Positions 9,181 to 18,069 of a DNA stretch of 24,544 bases are shown here, piece by piece (the stretch's first letter is position 1; the number at the start of each line of letters is the position of its first letter). The notes under the pieces are model-generated. The model was given only the letters and a program-made list of their open reading frames with translations. It had not been told where the DNA came from and searched no databases. Origin of the DNA: Plantago elongata (taxonomy: Eukaryota > Streptophyta > Magnoliopsida > Lamiales > Plantaginaceae). The DNA is taken from assembly GCA_036897095.1 (NCBI GenBank), contig JAYMSP010002402.1, forward strand, positions 1 through 24,544, written 5' to 3'. Both the position numbers and the translations under genes were made by a program.

Positions 9181-10142
9181 ATAGTCCTGGCAATGAGTGG
9201 ATAAAATCCAACCTATTGTCCAACTTATATACATTAAAGGGTTTGGGAAGGTATGGGTTTGGGTTGGACCGAATCGGTCGGACCAACATCAGACCATTTC
9301 TGTGCGGCCACTCAAACTCGGACCGGTTGGGCCGGGTCAATTTTTTAATTTTTTAAAACATGTTTTTAACTATTTCTGTTTACTTATTAATTCTGACCAA
9401 AATAATTGTTTAATCCATTCCATATTAGTGCACTCAAACCTGTAATTAATTAGCTTACTATCAGTACGAATCTCACCTTCATCTCCTCCCTGTTTTTAAG
9501 CACCATCCCCAACATATTGAGCTAAAATTCGAATAGCAGTCAAGATAATATCATAGCCGGTGAACGAGTAAATTCGAAAAGAAGAGAGAGACGAAGCTAA
9601 CCTAGTAGAGGTCGTTGAGATTGCGAACATAGATTGCAAATTGAAGAAGACGAAGAAGATTAATTGACGAAGAAGACAGTAGGAGACGAAGAAGTCGATT
9701 CACGATTGATTCAACAAGAATTGACGAAGAAGTTGATTGACGATTGAAGAAGACGAACTGACGATTGATTCAAGCAAGAACTGACGATTGAAGAAGAGTA
9801 GAAGATAATCTCCCATCTCCAAACGAAGAGCGGAAAGAAGATGAAAGAACATAGAACGAAGAGCTGAAAGAAGATGAGAAGCGAAGAGAGTAGAGAATAG
9901 AAGCGAAGAGAGCAGATTCAATTCCAGCGGATTAGAGGAAGAAGAACGAGGATTTATTTGTGTGGATTGGGTTGGGTTGGATTGGATTTTTTTCAGCCTG
10001 AACCTGGTTGAATCCGAAATTTTTTAACAAATTGAGTTTGGAATGGATTGGGTTGAATATGAGTTTTAGATATTAACCAGTCTAGTTCATAATTTTAATT
10101 TGGGCAATGAGTTGAATTTTATCCACTCATTATCAAGACTAT
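9181..10142. mobile_element. Non-autonomous TIR transposon, 962 bp, with 43-bp inverted ends
   Basis: Bases 9181-9223 and the reverse complement of 10100-10142 match at 36 of 43 positions; the shared core AATGAGTGGATAAAAT is perfect, and all seven differences are transitions. The element is flanked by CATTGA (9175-9180 and 10143-10148), extendable to a 9-base direct repeat CATTGAATA if the first three element bases are counted. The interior has GGGTTTGGGTTGGACCGAA-type sequence near the left end and a strongly purine-rich GAAGAAGACGAAG stretch (about 9575-9955). No transposase is present. A 9-base duplication would suggest a Mutator-like element, but the boundary is ambiguous. Confidence 0.75.
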
Positions 10143-10148
10143 CATTGA

Positions 10149-10438
10149 ATATGGTCTAAGAATCCCGACGTCTTTATGTTACCAAATCATGGTAGTGAAC
10201 TGATGTATCCGCGTGAAAGCTTCGTTTTCAATCTCAGTTGTTTTCTAACGGATTGTGTCGTGATAACTTATAAGTAAAAAGTGCTCCATACCATACGTTT
10301 CTCTTGTTCTTTGGTACAAGAGGTCGCAGGAAATAAATTATAGCATAAGCTATAACCTAACGCTTTAAAAAAGGCGTATAATTTGAGAATGGTAAGTAAT
10401 CTTTCATGTCATCAAGAGTGGATAGCTTAATGATGTGA
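10149..10438. other. Intergenic stretch without recognised content
   Basis: AT-rich sequence right of the TIR element. I see no open frame of note and no repeat until the 131-bp duplication begins at 10439. Confidence 0.45.
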
Positions 10439-10700
10439 TAATCATTGACATTAGTGAATAGTAATACATTTCTAGTAGTTACAACTTACAATTTGTTAAC
10501 TATCAAGTGTATATAGACTTAATCCAATTCAAGTATTATGTTTATTATCAATGTTGACCTTGTTCTTTTTAATCATTGACATTAGTGAATAGTAATACAT
10601 TTCTAGTAGTTACAACTTACAATTTGTTAACTATCAAGTGTATATAGACTTAATCCAATTCAAGTATTATGTTTATTATCAATGTTGACCTTGTTCTTTT
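10439..10700. repeat. Perfect 131-bp tandem duplication
   Basis: Copy 1 (10439-10569) and copy 2 (10570-10700) are identical base for base, starting TAATCATTGACATTAG and ending CCTTGTTCTTTT. A perfect copy in otherwise decayed intergenic DNA implies a very recent duplication, or an assembly error. Confidence 0.95.
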
Positions 10701-10720
10701 CCTTTTTAAATGATATAGGT

Positions 10721-10780
10721 AACTCAAATCTGTGATCTATTAATTAGAATTGAAGCATCTTACCAACTGATCTACACTTC
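10721..10780 (-). repeat. Degenerate tRNA-like fragment, copy B
   Basis: The last 42 bases (10739-10780) match the tRNA-like element at 17921-17962 at 34 of 42 positions, in the same orientation. The rest aligns with one gap (ACTCAAATC against ACTCGAACC). The minus strand has an A-box-like GATCAGTTGG, but the B box has decayed. It cannot be a functional tRNA. Confidence 0.6.
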
Positions 10781-11572
10781 ATAATATTAGACTTGTTAAA
10801 GTTCATTTTAACTTTACCTTTTTTCATATATATATATGTATTTGCATAATTGTCAAGTGAGCCTTACAATTCTTGTTGCGTAGAAACTTAATGCAACACC
10901 TCATTTACAACTTGGTCATCTAATTACAAAAAAGCATGTGATGTTCCATGTAATTTAACATATTTAGTTGAGTTGCTATGTTATTCGACATAATTTAACG
11001 AAAGACATTTTAAATATAATAAGTATGGTTAGCTAATGTATTTTTATCTCTATAATTATTTTCGAATTATATGGAGTAAAACCTTTGATGAAGTCAGTGT
11101 GAATCAATTGATAAGTTGGATTACATGGATAATCTGGTCGTGCTATACAACTTCTTAATTTATCACCTAGCAGTCAATAATTTATTGCCAATCACCTTAA
11201 TTCGTTCATCCGACGTTCAACATAACATATTCACTTAGTTAGCAATTTTATATAAGTAATTGTTATAACCATGTCAATGATAATCTTAGAAGTAAACATT
11301 TCAATTTCAATTCACTCCGAGTAAAGTTAGTATGCCTAAAATTACAAGATACATCACTGACGTACTGTTACAAAAGCTTACAGGATTACAAGATCATAAA
11401 GCCAAGAAGCAGCTTATAATATTAGCAACACAAGCCTTAAGAAAGGCAAGCAAAAAAGCTTGTGTGGATTGACCTAAAACAATACAACAATTCTCTAATG
11501 TTACAATTCAATCAGTTTAAGCTGAAATTGGGAGCTAGTTTTTAATCCAACCCGAAAATAAGCAGCCACTGC
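10781..11572. other. Downstream flank of the photolyase gene
   Basis: AT-rich sequence without a credible gene. The part nearest 11572 probably includes the photolyase 3' untranslated region on the minus strand. I saw no obvious AATAAA signal. A short AT dinucleotide run lies around 10828-10838. Confidence 0.45.
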
Positions 11573-14500
11573 TCAACAGCAGAGTTCTTTCGCTTTTTTG
11601 TTAAGCAAAGCTTCGCCTTTCCTCTTCTTACATTCACCTACAAGTTTCTTAACATAAGCAATGTAGCCATCAACATTGAATTTCCTCTTGCAGCCAGCAT
11701 AATTCATGTACCGTATTTTCCCAAACACTGGTCGCTCTCGCCACCCCTGCATGACAAAACAAGACACGTCCTATAAGTCCATACGAAGAGTTTTTAAGAT
11801 ACCACAGGCTTTTGAATTGGTAGCAGTGAAAATACGCATACTTGACAAGTGCTATCAGATGGAGCCTCTCCAAACTCACAAACTCACCTGATCGTGTATT
11901 CCACATATGGACCACATACAACCAACATAACCATTTGGATCTCGGCCGTCTATATGATACTGCACAGTGAATTGAAATGAAGAAAGTTGGTTCATATATT
12001 AAGATTAAAGAGCATAAAAGCACAAAGCTTATACCTTATCATTTAGATAAATTGATATTGCAAGAGCTTCCTCTGGACTACTTGTCCATTCGAGAATCTT
12101 TTTGGCCCAATACATCCTGCATACATATATTTTAAGTTTGGAATTAGGAATTCCCAAACAAGCATAACGTCAACAGGATAAATGTGGGAACCAGACACTT
12201 ACCTCATGAAACCATGGACTTTTCCATGATGAACCAATTCCAGTTGAGATGCATTCCAGAGCTGAAAGGAAGCAACCAATAGATGAGCAATACAACAAAT
12301 AAAGTCAGACAAGTACATACTCAGATATGCAAAACACTATATTGTGAATCATAAGTACAGCTAAAAGGTTTCTGACACAGGCCCGAAAGGAATCATATGT
12401 TTCAGTCGATGCTTACAAGGTCTGCAGTTTGTGCCTTTTCCAGTTGTTCCTTTCTACAGAAACAAATTACAAGAAACTTTCAGTCTGAAAATAAAGACAA
12501 AAAAGAAAAAGGAACATTGCCAGAGTAGAAAATCACCCACGTGTATAGATGCTCCCGTTTATCAGAGGCATGGTCTGCCAAAGTCTTACGAGCCCATTCC
12601 CAAGCACCTTCTAACGAATCATAATGCGGCTGGTAGAAACAAAAGTTGTCAGCAAGTTCTCTGCGGACTATCAATTCCTCCAAGAATGCATCAACGGCCT
12701 TCCAAAAAACATTAACAACTACCGATTAGGTTCCATTAACAAATTGTGGGAATGATTCTTACATTAATTAACACAGTTTGCATGAGTCAGCAGTTACGCT
12801 ACATCTAACATAAATATATGATGTACATAGACATCCGAAGCCACACACACCTGAGGATAAAGCTTGCGAACATCACGGACCTCCAAGGCACATCGCTGAG
12901 CGGATATCTGCCCAAAGTGCAAATAAGGGGAGAGGCCAGACAATGCTTTGGGTTTCAATGGATTATTCCTGTCTGTACAGTAAGTCTTCAATCTTGCTGT
13001 CAAAAAACCAGTTTTATTCCCTTTTAGTACTTCTAATGCAGCCTGCTCTCCAGGCTCACACCATTCAAGTTCTGGAACTTCTGCACCTTCCCTGATAATA
13101 TAGTTCAACAACATTGAGCTCAAACTATAGAAGGAATCTAATTGAATTCAACAGGAGATAAATTGCACCTTACAACATCCGTAATGATTTTGTCCCACTG
13201 TACAGTATTATTGGATGAATCCCATGTTCGTCTAGGAGGTGTGAGTTCAGGAAAATCAATCAAATACTCGGGAAGTTTTTTGTTGATCTTGCCCCTTATC
13301 GTCCTAGCTCCGTACTCCAGTTTCTCTGATGCCACCCAAACAGGCACTACATTATGCGCATCAACTTCATGAACTGTAACTGATTCATTCACCCTCTTGC
13401 AGATTTCTTCTTTCCATTGTCGAACCTCCCGTAGTGGCGAGAAGTCTGTAACTAAAAGTGAAGCTCCGCACTCTTTAAGAAAACTTGGAATTGTGTCCAC
13501 AGCCTCACCCTATTAATTACATGAACGAAAACACTCATTAATACAGCCCAACAAAATTTCTTAGTTCCTTCAACTTCATCTATAAATGGAGATATTAGAT
13601 TACAGATATGCTCAACATTTAACATTACTCAAGACATAAAGAAAGTTACTGAAAATTTTCATATTACTAAAGTAGTAGTCAAAATGCTACAATGTCCAGT
13701 ACATATGTAGTCGTAAAAGAATCCAAGAACAATAAGTTTCTTTCTTTTACTGCACTTTTCCTGGTCCTCAGGAGTAAACAAAAGTAGGCTCACGTGAGGC
13801 GAGGTAAATCTGTCTCGTCTCTGGACTCGACACCACTGATTAATCACGTCGTTTAGGAATAGTTTTTTATGGAAACAGACTTATACTATGAGTTCCAGGT
13901 GGTTAAAGTATAATCATGGGTAACAAAAATTCAAGTAGTCGATTGTAACATACTGAAAACTAGTCATTTACCCCAGCTTAGACCTTTCTCATTCATGACA
14001 TGCATATATCAATATGTATGCAGATAAAAAGTGCTTACACGATTACACCTAACCACTTGTGTTGGCTATCTGTATGCTAGTGCTTAACTGTACCAAGCCA
14101 AACCAGTTTCAGATAAAAGAAGTTCAATATGCAAGAAGCAGCAACAGAAACCACAAGGAAGCATTTTTTACGATGCTTGCTTGAGGTATACCTCTAAGTC
14201 TCTAACCATTTCATCACCATTACAAGAAATACCACCTACTTTACCATAACACTCCCTAAAAAGAACTAGCATAGCACAATTCATCAATCCACAACTCCAC
14301 CAAAGTTAAAGAAACTGATCTTTATCCAAATTGAGCAAAATGGTCACAGCACAATGTATAAAAAACCGATCTTTTCCAAATTGAGCAAAATGGGATTAAC
14401 CTGGAACAGGAAAAAGGGGATATTCAGAGTGGATTGAAGATGAGAATGCAAGCTTTTGAGGCCTCGAAGCATGAACCCCAATTGGCGTGCTTTAGCGCCC

Positions 14501-14715
14501 TTAAACTGATGGAACAAGTTGAAAGCAATTGCAACAGGCACATTCAATTCGTTAGCCTGATGAATAGCGTGAATCAACGCCCAATTGTCCTTGACCCGTT
14601 GATCCCTGAACATCCAGTACACTACTGGACCGTTCGCGTTCTTCTGATCAAGTGCCCGTTGTAGGATCCGGATTCGACCCGGCTGTATGGCAGCAATCGA
14701 GGCAAAAGACGACAT
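11573..14715 (-). CDS. PHR1: Class II CPD photolyase, complete, nine exons
   Basis: Light-dependent repair of UV cyclobutane pyrimidine dimers using FADH-. Exons on the minus strand: 14401-14715, 13169-13509, 12851-13091, 12541-12698, 12417-12453, 12203-12261, 12035-12116, 11888-11959, 11573-11746. All junctions are GT...AG and phases agree, giving 492 residues against about 496 for the Arabidopsis enzyme. Landmarks: [20 protein letters not shown] in exon 1, [15 protein letters not shown] in exon 2, [20 protein letters not shown] (about 258-277) in exon 3, [17 protein letters not shown] in exon 4, [20 protein letters not shown] across exon 6, [14 protein letters not shown] in exon 8 and [18 protein letters not shown] in exon 9. 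The start is the ATG at 14715; the frame extends four codons further only through a TTG. A first intron of about 890 bp separates exons 1 and 2, and exon 5 is only 37 nt. No broken residue was noticed. Confidence 0.95.
14312..14393. repeat. Short tandem duplication at the 5' end of photolyase intron 1
   Basis: Two copies (14312-14343 and 14363-14393) share the run CCAAATTGAGCAAAATGG preceded by AAACYGATCTTT, about 51 bases apart. The second copy ends seven bases from the exon 1 donor at 14400. Confidence 0.85.
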
Positions 14716-14914
14716 CGTTTTGGTCAAATGGTAAGAAGTTTGGGAAATCGAATTTAGGGATTTGTTTGTGGGAAGGGAAATGGAGGGAAACTAAATAGTT
14801 AGTTACTGACTATTTGGAATATTATGAGAGTTGAATCGTTTGAATGGGTGAATAGTTACTAAATTGAAGTTGGATGGTTAAAATTAATGTTGGATTTAGA
14901 ATTATAGTGATATA
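14716..14914. other. Photolyase leader and upstream region
   Basis: This is the 5' flank of the photolyase on the minus strand. Just upstream of the ATG the minus strand is C/T/A-rich (CCCTCCATTTCCCTTCCCAC near 14770-14790), as expected for a leader. I see no strong TATA box. Confidence 0.4.
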
Positions 14915-15110
14915 ATGTATTGTAGATTTGTTATATACATTGTGTAAGAGATAAATAAATGGTTTGAATGAGTATTGTAGTTATTTTATATAGGTCGTGT
15001 AAAAAATAAATGATTGGTGTAAGAGATAGATGATTGATTTGAATGGATATTATAAGTTTATTATGTAAGTTGTGTAATAGATAAAAGATTAATTTAAATG
15101 TTTGATATTA
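14915..15110. repeat. Degenerate tandem repeat, ~75-bp unit
   Basis: Motifs GTGTAAGAGATA(A/G)AT(A/G)AT followed by GGTTTGAATG or TGATTTGAATG, then TATTRTAGTTTATTATGTA-like sequence, recur about three times. The copies are strongly diverged. No coding potential. Confidence 0.55.
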
Positions 15111-15214
15111 ATTACATTTAGATGGACACAATTTAAATGGATATCAAACACAAAAATAATTTTTGATAAATTCAAGTGACGTACCTTCGTTACCATTTGT
15201 GATGAAGAGAGGGA

Positions 15215-15790
15215 CACGACTCATGGTTATGGTGCATGGATTTTGATGACTTTTTGTCATGTTCACTTCTCATTTATTGTAACTTGCAAGTCAAGTCGAA
15301 TCTGATCACTCGTGAACAAACCATCTCCTTCAAACTCTTTGATTTCATCATTGTTTGTGGCGTTTTAGACTCGTCATAGTTTTGACGTTTGTTATAGACA
15401 CTTTTTCGAATTCGACATGCGTTAAAAATATTTCTACTTATTGGATGTTGCTCGTGATTATGGTGCGTGGATTTTATTATGTTGACTCCGATGAGTATTA
15501 AAAAGATCATCTTCCTGAACTCAATAATTTTATTGTTATTTGCGGTTTTTTTAATTCATGTTATTATTTTGAGATCGATTCTAGAGGTTTTTCGAAATCC
15601 AACATATCGTGAAAAGATAATTTTGTTTGTTGGATTGGATTTTGATGACATGTTGACTTTTACTTGTTTTGTTTTGTTTAAACACACACTCATTTTGTTG
15701 GAGGTAGTTGTTGTTTGTGACATTTTAGATTCGTGTTTATATATTGACGTAGAGAAGCTTACAAATTATTTATGGATTCTAATAAATCCC
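15215..15790. repeat. Degenerate tandem repeat, three units of about 160-225 bp
   Basis: GGTTATGGTGCATGGATTTT (15223 on), ATTATGGTGCGTGGATTTTA (15458 on) and GGATTGGATTTTGATGACAT (near 15633) head three units. In each, a block like TTTGTGGCGTTTTAGACTCG follows about 120-130 bases (third unit about 95 bases) later (15353, 15539 diverged, 15714). The ORFs at 15274-15510 and 15467-15823 run through this array in opposite directions and are repeat artefacts. Confidence 0.6.
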
Positions 15791-16653
15791 AAGATTACGC
15801 ATATTTTATTCATATTATTATAAATACACATTTCATAAAAATAATATTTACTAAAATATACTTATTGTAAATTTTCATTATCTACGACTATTTATTACAC
15901 TTTGATGCCAAGAAAATGACTTTTATGATTATTTTCTCTTTAAAATTTTTGATATCTGAATGACTTTTTTTTAACATATAAATATTTATATATACCCCAT
16001 ACTATTTCATTATTTGGATGATAATATATTTAATTTGGGTGTCTCAGCGTGCATTTTCAATAGAGGTTCTTTGTAGCATTCGTGCTAGAGCGTATTCATT
16101 CGTCACTTCGCATTATAGGTAATCTATTCTTAGTGCAATATTACACCGATAGTTTTTGTCTTTTTTTAAGATTAATGACATCGATAGATTAAGTATATAA
16201 TTTGTTCTTTGTTGTTTCTGGTATGTTTCATCATTTATATATATGTCTAATATAAAACAACATTACCTGAAATATTCTATGGCCCTGAATTTTGTTTCAT
16301 GACTATCATTTAATCTTGTTGAGTGTATGAGATCTAAAAGGATTTGTGAATAGTGAGATGTCAACTACTTAACCATATCGATTGGATTGGAATGGATCCG
16401 GTACTTAATTAGAGACCATTCAACACAAAACTTTAGATCCACATTGGATCATGATCCAGTCAATATGGATGATCCAATTTGAATTCATGTTTCTACCCTT
16501 TTACAAAACAGAAACAACTCACTTTTTCATATTAATGTACTTGGCTTTGTTTTTAAATTTCTTTCAATTCACTTTAGAACAAAATAAGCTTTAGCAATGA
16601 AATATTCATTTTGGTGATATGTACAATTGTTGTTTAATCAGGGTCACCATGTC
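15791..16653. other. AT-rich intergenic stretch
   Basis: No gene or RNA recognised. Around 16378-16480 GATCC-containing motifs recur (ATGGATCCGG, TAGATCCACATTGGATCATG, GATGATCC), perhaps a decayed element. There are no clear boundaries. Confidence 0.4.
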
Positions 16654-17364
16654 AATACGATCATTTCATCGTCATTTGTATTTGAAAATGATTAAAAGAA
16701 TAAAATTATTTTCACATAGTAAAACATATAAAATTAGTAACTTTAATATTTTGTAATTTCAATATTATTTCCTTCCATTTCTCTAGTCAAATCATTTTTA
16801 ATTGGTCATTAAAATATAATTTAATTTCTAAGATTTAGATAAAATCTTATTTATCATTTATTAGTAAAATTTCAACTTATGGTCAATCAGTGTGTAATAT
16901 TTAGTTGGTCATTAAAATATAATTTGATTTCTAAGCTATAAATAAAATCACATTTATTGTTTATTATTAGTAAAATTTCAACTTATGGTAAATAATTAAT
17001 TAAACAATTGTATTGAATATGATCATTTCATCATCATTTGTATTTGAAAATGATTAAAATAATAAAATTATTTTCACTTAGTATATAAAATTAGTAGCTT
17101 TAATATTTTAATTTCAATAATGTTTCCTTCCATTTCTCTAGTATTTGTAGTTGGTCATTAAAATATAATTTGATTTCTAAGCTTTAGATAAAATCATATT
17201 TAACATTTATTAGTAAACTTTCAACTTATGGTTAATCAGTATGTAATATTTACTTGGTCATTAAAATATAATTTGATTTCTAAGCTATATATAAAATCAC
17301 ATTTATTGTTTATTATTAGTAAAATTTCAACTTATGGTAAATGAATATTTAAACAATTGTATTG
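16654..17364. repeat. Nested tandem repeat: 362-bp dimer containing ~100-bp subrepeats
   Basis: The outer copies are 16654-17015 and 17016-17364, both opening AATAYGATCATTTCATC and both ending with ACAATTGTATTG. Within each, a subunit starting TTGGTCATTAAAATATAATT occurs twice (16802 and 16905; 17151 and 17254), each ending in TTTCAACTTATGGT. The second subunit of each copy has the extra TTATTGTTTATTATTAG. The order of duplication can be read: the subunit doubled first, then the whole block doubled. Confidence 0.9.
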
Positions 17365-17800
17365 AAAAATTATTCATTATACATTCTTTTTTTTAAGTGA
17401 AAATAATGGAATTGCAATATACATTCATTTAATTGAAGCTTACCAGTTGAACTATATATATACAAGCTACAATAACTAAACAATACAACAATACCAAAGT
17501 CATTACTATACATTCACTACGAAGTACAATAGCTATTTTTCTTCAATTTTGAATTGCAGGTATTTGAGTGAAATAACTATATATAGTACTTTGAATTTGA
17601 CGTGGAGTATCCATTCATTCATATATGTTTTTTTCCAAAATATTAAACTTATTTTATGCTTAGCATCATAAGGTGTTTCATACATCGACTTTTCTTAATC
17701 TTACCGAAACAAGGTGGTTTGGTAAACCTTCACCTTAATTTTGTTAGTCACCTACTCACCTTATAAGGTAGTTTGATACAAATGAAAAAATGGCACGGGT
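17365..17800. other. AT-rich upstream region of the isopentenyltransferase gene
   Basis: AT-rich with TATATA runs at about 17453-17462. The segment near 17434-17452 (TTGAAGCTTACCAGTTGAAC) faintly resembles the tRNA-like elements elsewhere in the window but is too diverged to call. I see no gene. Confidence 0.4.
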
Positions 17801-17801
17801 T

Positions 17802-17809
17802 TATAAATA
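17802..17809 (+). promoter_or_regulatory. Candidate TATA box for the isopentenyltransferase gene
   Basis: TATAAATA preceded by a GC-richer GGCACGGGTT, 261 bases upstream of the ATG. A start near 17835 would place the tRNA-like element at 17891-17963 inside the transcribed leader. Other AT-rich starts closer to the gene cannot be excluded. Confidence 0.35.
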
Positions 17810-17890
17810 TATTTGTGATTGGTTTTGTTTCAATGGGTGATCTTTCTTTTAAGCTTATTATGTACCTCAACAATTACTTTTTCTTGAAAC

Positions 17891-17963
17891 GGTTAAAGGG
17901 GGACTCGAACCCCCCGACCTATTGATTGGAGATGAAGCGTTTTACCAACTGAGCTGCACTTCG
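17891..17963 (-). repeat. tRNA-like element (tRNA pseudogene or SINE head), copy A
   Basis: The minus strand has a near-consensus A box (CAGCTCAGTTGG) and B box (GGTTCGAGTCC), and a perfect T arm of five G:C pairs around TTCGAGT (17898-17914). The acceptor ends (CGAAGTG against TTTAACC) barely pair and the D and anticodon stems are broken, so it is not a working tRNA. The anticodon region (TCTCCAAT) resembles that of plant SINE heads and of Trp tRNA. It is about 73 bases long and lies between imperfect direct repeats (17857-17880 and 17969-17992, 19 of 24 matching), as expected for an old retroposed copy. Confidence 0.65.
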
Positions 17964-18069
17964 TTGTCATTACGTACTTCAAGAATAATTTTACATTTCT
18001 TACATTAAATTAAAAATGTAAATTGTTTCTATCAATATTTCGAATAATGCAGGTTTCGAGTTAATCAAG

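Larger units (their letters stand above)
8790..10165. mobile_element. MITE-like sequence interrupted by a TIR element
   Basis: The left end (CATTGTCCAATGGTATCGTG near 8800) resembles the reverse complement of the right end once the inner element (9181-10142) and one target copy are removed (ACCATATTCAATGTGATACG). Both ends are followed inward by GC-rich, CACG/CGTC-rich sequence (8825-8900 and 9113-9170), unlike the AT-rich surroundings. Ends of the type CATTGAATATGGTCTAAG are reminiscent of Harbinger-like MITEs. The two ends match only loosely and no clean TTA duplication is seen. Confidence 0.3.

Noticed and set aside
12794..13500. Separate short ORFs on both strands between 12.4 and 14.7 kb
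   Set aside because: Minus-strand frames are exons of one photolyase gene; the plus-strand frames are shadows of them.
15467..15823. 118-residue hydrophobic plus-strand frame resembling a membrane protein
   Set aside because: It lies in a degenerate tandem repeat, its first codon is not ATG, and its hydrophobicity follows from T-rich DNA.
17891..17963. A functional tRNA gene on the minus strand
   Set aside because: The T arm is perfect, but the acceptor stem pairs at only a few positions and the D and anticodon stems fail. It was kept as a tRNA-like element only.
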